Of a DNA stretch of 11,064 nucleotides, positions 8,201-11,064 are shown one piece after another. Numbering within the stretch: the first letter of the stretch is position 1; the number at the start of each line of letters is the position of its first letter. Both the position numbers and the translations under genes were made by a program. The notes under the pieces are model-generated. The model searched no databases. It saw only the letters and a list, made by a program, of their open reading frames with translations, and had not been told where the DNA came from. The stretch spans positions 1-11,064 of the forward strand of contig CAAGKS010000094.1 in the NCBI GenBank assembly GCA_900770605.1, read 5' to 3'. The stretch comes from Clostridia bacterium. Its GTDB lineage: Bacteria > Bacillota > Clostridia > Oscillospirales > CAG-272.

Positions 8201-9614
8201 TGACCTTAACTTCTCGGGTGACGTGCAGGGTAGAGTGCATAAATACACCGAGGAGCTTTTCGGCGCGGAGAACGTGTTCCGTGCGGGAACGCTCGGTACA
8301 CTTGCGGATAAGACCGCTTACGGCTTTATCGCAAAGTATTTTGAGGGCAAGGGCGTCAGCCTCGGACGCGCCGAGATGGAGCGCGTTATTCAGAATTGTG
8401 TGGGCGTAAAGCGTACCACAGGACAGCACCCGGGCGGAATCATCGTTGTACCGCGTGAGTATGACGTTTATGATTTTACCCCCGTTCAGCACCCTGCGGA
8501 CGACCCCCATTCCGATATAGTGACAACGCACTTTGCGTTCTCTTATCTGCACGATACCATACTCAAGCTCGACGAGCTTGGACACGATATTCCTACCAAG
8601 TACAAGTATCTTGAAAGATTTTCGGATACCAGCGTGCTTGACGTACCTATGAACGATCCCGAGGTCTATGCGCTCTTTGAATCCACGCGTCCGCTTGGAG
8701 TAAGACCGCAGGATATCGACTCACAGATAGGAACGTTCGGCCTGCCCGAGTTTGGCACTCGATTCTTGCAGCAGGTTCTTATTGAGGCAAAGCCCAAGAA
8801 CTTTGCAGACCTTTTGCAGATATCGGGACTTACTCACGGAACAGACGTGTGGCTCGGAAACGCGCAGGACCTCATAAAAGAGGGCATTTGCGATATTTCC
8901 CGGGTTATCGGTACACGTGACGGTATTATGCTTGACCTTATCCGTTACGGAATGGATAACGCGATCGCCTTCAAGATAATGGAGAGCGTTCGTAAGGGTA
9001 AGGGACTTACTCCCGAGTGGGAGACGGATATGAGAGCGCACGGAGTGCCTGATTGGTACATCGGCTCTTGTAAGAAGATCAAGTACATGTTCCCCAAGGC
9101 GCACGCGGCAGCATACGTAATGTCGGCTATCCGTCTTGGTTGGTATAAGGTGCATATCCCACTCGCATTCTATTGCGCTATGTTTACAGTTGCTCCCGGC
9201 GCGTTTGACGCCGAGGTGGTAATGAAGGGAAAGAGCAACGTTGTTGCTACCATCAAGGACATAGAAAAGCGCGGCAAGGAGGCATCGCCCAAGGAGCAGA
9301 GCTCGATATCCGTGCTTCAGCTTATAAACGAGTGTATGGCAAGAGGAATCAAGTTCCTTCCCATAGACATTGAAAAGTCTGATTCTTATATATTCCTGCC
9401 CGAAAACGGCGGCATCAGAATGCCGTTCTCGGCGCTCGCAGGTCTTGGAGAAAATGCGGCACAGAATATCATAGCCGCAAGAGAACAGGAAAAGTTCTTC
9501 TCGGTTGACGATCTGCGTATCCGCGCAAAGCTGACCAAGAGCGTTATCGAGGTGCTTCGTAAGAACGGAGTGCTTGATAACCTGAGCGAAACGGACCAGC
9601 TTTCGTTCTTCTGA
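5223..9614 (+). CDS. polC: DNA polymerase III alpha subunit, Gram-positive PolC type
   Basis: This 1463-residue replicative polymerase carries its own proofreading exonuclease. Order of domains: N-terminal domain (about 1-220); OB-fold (about 255-355); first PHP half with HLHTN at 369-373 and ITDHGN; inserted DEDDh exonuclease with DIETTG (Asp455, Glu457), HNADFD (Asp538) and HHHRACDDA (His593, Asp598); second PHP half ending in CDAHFLNPED; then the polymerase core. A four-cysteine zinc site (Cys938, Cys941, Cys963, Cys966) precedes the palm motif PDIDLNF with catalytic Asp992 and Asp994. The C-terminus DQLSFF is a beta-clamp binding motif like the QLSLF of other PolC proteins. B. subtilis PolC is 1437 residues, so the length is normal. 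GGAG at 5214-5217, five bases before the ATG, fixes the start. Ending the frr-ispG group with polC is a known Clostridia arrangement. Confidence 0.98.
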   Translation: MAQKTLKELLHKYLPPQKYAGIFEEGQVTRTRLDKDKRILEVFADFENIISKDELYAIENEVRGAYALASFRLFPHYPSTLFSREYIPEILRESERMGYVARGFFSKYEYALEYGRLTVTIPFSEDAVSLLQSAQTNIVIEKIIKSEFGIDIRVDIVHQENADMDMSEEHKQLLELYDRQISAADKIYGSQEYVDSLAAKSAAVQQEDKLPRLATIYSDGSQGVQKQEGSVTIGCRTFDISNPDHVIGVEFPIEPVAISSVKGIVRNVTFVGEVFDFSKEANRAGDKFNVTFGIFDGESSIYVKRYSMLPDEASELCAVVGKGKSVAVRGYTKGERNDETEIYLNYTDIAIISVRTRQDNAAEKRVELHLHTNMSAMDALIAPDVAVKTAQKWGHKAVAITDHGNVQGFPEAMLAADKCGMKVIYGMEAYFVNNTASAVYGDYDGNFADEMVVFDIETTGFSRTDDKITEIGAVKIKNGEVVDRFNTFVNPEMPIPEEIVELTSITDEMVADAPLIKDALKSFLDFCGDRLLMAHNADFDTGFIRVAAKQCGYKFENPYLDTLALSRYINPDLKAHKLNLLAKHYELEDFHHHRACDDAEILAKIYFAMTAQMEKMDIRNFSELENEMKTKADPLSLRPYHQIILVRNRTGLKNLYRLISSSYLEYFHRNPRIPKTELEAHREGLIIGSACEAGELFRAIIDNKSEKDIEDIVNFYDYLEIQPICNNRFLIADGMVADDEGLRELNRRIVELGEKYNKPVVATCDAHFLNPEDEIYRKILLAGLKFKDCDRDIGLYFRTTEEMLEEFSYLGEEKAREVVITNTNLIADMIEDVRPIPKGSYTPNMEGAEQELEEMCWARAKAMYGDPVPELVAKRLDKELTSIIKNGFAVLYMIAQKLVWYSESQGYLVGSRGSVGSSFVATMAGISEVNPLPPHYYCPGCQNSEFITDGSYGSGFDLPDKNCPKCGTKYCADGHDIPFETFLGFYGDKSPDIDLNFSGDVQGRVHKYTEELFGAENVFRAGTLGTLADKTAYGFIAKYFEGKGVSLGRAEMERVIQNCVGVKRTTGQHPGGIIVVPREYDVYDFTPVQHPADDPHSDIVTTHFAFSYLHDTILKLDELGHDIPTKYKYLERFSDTSVLDVPMNDPEVYALFESTRPLGVRPQDIDSQIGTFGLPEFGTRFLQQVLIEAKPKNFADLLQISGLTHGTDVWLGNAQDLIKEGICDISRVIGTRDGIMLDLIRYGMDNAIAFKIMESVRKGKGLTPEWETDMRAHGVPDWYIGSCKKIKYMFPKAHAAAYVMSAIRLGWYKVHIPLAFYCAMFTVAPGAFDAEVVMKGKSNVVATIKDIEKRGKEASPKEQSSISVLQLINECMARGIKFLPIDIEKSDSYIFLPENGGIRMPFSALAGLGENAAQNIIAAREQEKFFSVDDLRIRAKLTKSVIEVLRKNGVLDNLSETDQLSFF

Positions 9615-9630
9615 TAAAATTTCAAAACGA

Positions 9631-9639
9631 AAAGGAGGG
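9631..9639 (+). promoter_or_regulatory. Strong Shine-Dalgarno site before the exported protein gene
   Basis: AAAGGAGGG lies four bases before the ATG at 9644. It is a near-complete match to the anti-Shine-Dalgarno sequence and the strongest such site in the window. It fixes the start of the last gene and suggests efficient translation. Confidence 0.85.
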
Positions 9640-9643
9640 TGCT

Positions 9644-11064
9644 ATGAAAAGAACGGTATCTATCTTTCTTCTTATTTTAATATTGCTTGCGGCAGTAGCG
9701 CCTTCCGTTTCCGCCGCAGGAAGACCTGACCAGCTTTTTGGCGATGCGGTGTCATATACCTGTGTGCTTGACGAAGCCACGGGAAAGATAGTAGTTGAGG
9801 GCACTGTAAATCACGACGTGATGATAAAGTACTCAGGTTATAAAATAAGACTTTATGCGGTTGCCCCCGGCGAGCAGGTTCAGGACGTAGTAAACGACTT
9901 GCAAAGAGATCCGATCGCCGAGACCTCAATGACCATCAGATTTACCTTTAATATAGCGGTAAGAACGTCCTTGGAGCGCTATTCGAAGTACGCGATAATA
10001 TTCTGCTCGGAGAGTGGCGCGGAATACGTGGCGGGAACGCCTATGTATCCTGCCGTTTCCTCGGATTTTGAGTATTTGCGCGGAGATAGAAGCGGATATA
10101 AGGGAGTGCTGTGCGAGAGCGCCGCTCTCTCTGCCGATATGGGCGCGGGAACGGTAGTCGTTGACGTCGATATGGGTAAAATGCTCGGCGAGAATTCAGA
10201 CGCTATACTGTATCCTATAAAGGACACCTATATACCGTTCTGTAAGTCATACGTCGAGGAGCTGGATAAAAAGATAATCACAGCATCAGTAAGCGGCGCA
10301 AAGATATATCTGAGATTTTTGCTTGGCGCGTCTGACCCCAGACTTTGCATCGCAGTATCAAGTGACCCCGATAAGCGCGGATTTCCTAACGTTTATGACG
10401 AATATACGCTTGATTATTTGTCCTCGCTCTCCAAGTTCCTTATGGACCGTTACAGCGACGGCAAGGGAAGGATAGACGGAGTTATAGTCGGTGACCGCGC
10501 TGATGACGTTGAGAGCACGAATTATATCGGTCAGATGACCGCCGAGGAATACGCCGATGCATACGTGCTTTACCTTACAGTAATAGCATCTGCTATGAGA
10601 GTGGCGGATACCACGCTCGACGTAGTTATTCCTATCTCCGATAGAGACGAATATACCTCGGATAAGGTCTCGGGCACGTCCGCAACCGATTTTCTCAATG
10701 CCGTAACGGCAGGACTTGAATACGGCACGTCAGGACGCTTTGAATGCTCCGTTATACTCCAATCCGATACAGTTCCGTTTGGAATATCCAATTCCAATAT
10801 AACGGGCGGTGTAGATACGGATGCGAGCTTTGGCGAGGGCAAGATACACGCTGATAACGTCTCGTATTTTATAGATCATATCCGCAAGCTCTCGCGTCTT
10901 TACGTCAGCGCGCCCACTAACGTTATCTTTATGTGGGAGCCGTCTGAGGAGCTTGAGGGAAGCGCGCTCAACGCTTCTTACGCGTATATTTTCTATAAGC
11001 TATACGGAATGCAGGATATATCCGCATTCGTAGTCAATGTCGCGGGTATAGATCAGCTTGCACA
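9644..11064 (+). CDS. Secreted DUF5722-like, possible TIM-barrel glycosidase-fold protein (3' end outside window)
   Basis: The frame is open for 473 codons to the window edge. Residues 1-24 form a Sec signal peptide: MKR, a hydrophobic core (residues 5-19) and an SVSA-A cleavage site near residue 24. No lipobox cysteine is seen, so the protein is probably released or held by an unseen C-terminal part. Residues 30-135 look like a beta-rich domain. Residues 185-470 resemble the DUF5722 glycoside-hydrolase-like family from memory: AKIYLRFLL; YLSSLSKFLMDRYSDG, then RIDGVIVGDR, where relatives usually read GNE; LDVVIPISD; and VIFMWEPSEE, followed by a SYAYIFYKLYG helix. Glu432 in MWEP could be the strand-7 acid, while the strand-4 acid position holds Arg285. 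It follows polC by 29 bases without a terminator, so read-through is possible. Function and substrate are unknown, and the family call needs a profile search. Confidence 0.6.
   Translation, partial: MKRTVSIFLLILILLAAVAPSVSAAGRPDQLFGDAVSYTCVLDEATGKIVVEGTVNHDVMIKYSGYKIRLYAVAPGEQVQDVVNDLQRDPIAETSMTIRFTFNIAVRTSLERYSKYAIIFCSESGAEYVAGTPMYPAVSSDFEYLRGDRSGYKGVLCESAALSADMGAGTVVVDVDMGKMLGENSDAILYPIKDTYIPFCKSYVEELDKKIITASVSGAKIYLRFLLGASDPRLCIAVSSDPDKRGFPNVYDEYTLDYLSSLSKFLMDRYSDGKGRIDGVIVGDRADDVESTNYIGQMTAEEYADAYVLYLTVIASAMRVADTTLDVVIPISDRDEYTSDKVSGTSATDFLNAVTAGLEYGTSGRFECSVILQSDTVPFGISNSNITGGVDTDASFGEGKIHADNVSYFIDHIRKLSRLYVSAPTNVIFMWEPSEELEGSALNASYAYIFYKLYGMQDISAFVVNVAGIDQLA

Noticed and set aside
7927..8409. 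A 160-codon plus-strand open frame in another frame of polC
   Set aside because: The true frame here encodes the zinc site and catalytic palm of PolC. The alternative product is arginine- and serine-rich low-complexity sequence typical of frame shadows.
1..11064. Mobile elements, CRISPR repeats, tRNA or rRNA genes, defence systems
   Set aside because: No repeat arrays, terminal inverted repeats, transposase or integrase motifs or RNA gene signatures were seen on reading. The window is almost fully taken up by seven co-directional housekeeping genes and one exported protein gene.

Overview
The window is a compact, all-plus-strand housekeeping block from a Gram-positive-type bacterium, most likely an uncultured member of class Clostridia. 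Three things support this. The gene order frr-uppS-cdsA-dxr-rseP-ispG-polC has ispG in the place where Bacillus carries proS. The replicative polymerase is PolC, with its exonuclease embedded in the chain. The ribosome-binding sites are Shine-Dalgarno type. Base composition looks close to balanced, with frequent ATA and AGA codons. I do not assign a genus.

Layout: bases 1-212 are the 3' end of frr (ribosome recycling factor). A rho-independent terminator-like hairpin (237-267) follows. Six complete genes come next: uppS (292-999), cdsA (1012-1860), dxr (about 1875-3026), rseP (3063-4112), ispG (4119-5204) and polC (5223-9614). Gaps between them are about 6 to 36 bases, so they look like one operon. 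After 29 bases a strongly ribosome-bound gene starts at 9644 and runs off the window. It encodes a secreted protein whose fold pattern resembles the DUF5722 glycoside-hydrolase-like family.

How the genes fit together: Dxr and IspG are the second and sixth enzymes of the MEP isoprenoid pathway. UppS uses the resulting C5 units to build the C55 lipid carrier for peptidoglycan and other wall polymers. CdsA makes CDP-diacylglycerol for phospholipids, and RseP is an intramembrane protease of envelope signalling and signal-peptide clearance. Frr (translation) and PolC (replication) flank this envelope set. This is a known Firmicutes arrangement, and all six complete genes keep their diagnostic catalytic motifs.

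I found no mobile element, CRISPR array, RNA gene or unmistakably new system. Two things deserve a second look. One is the exported protein after polC, which seems to have lost one of two expected catalytic acids. The other is the terminator-like hairpin placed directly in front of uppS, with no room for a conventional promoter behind it.
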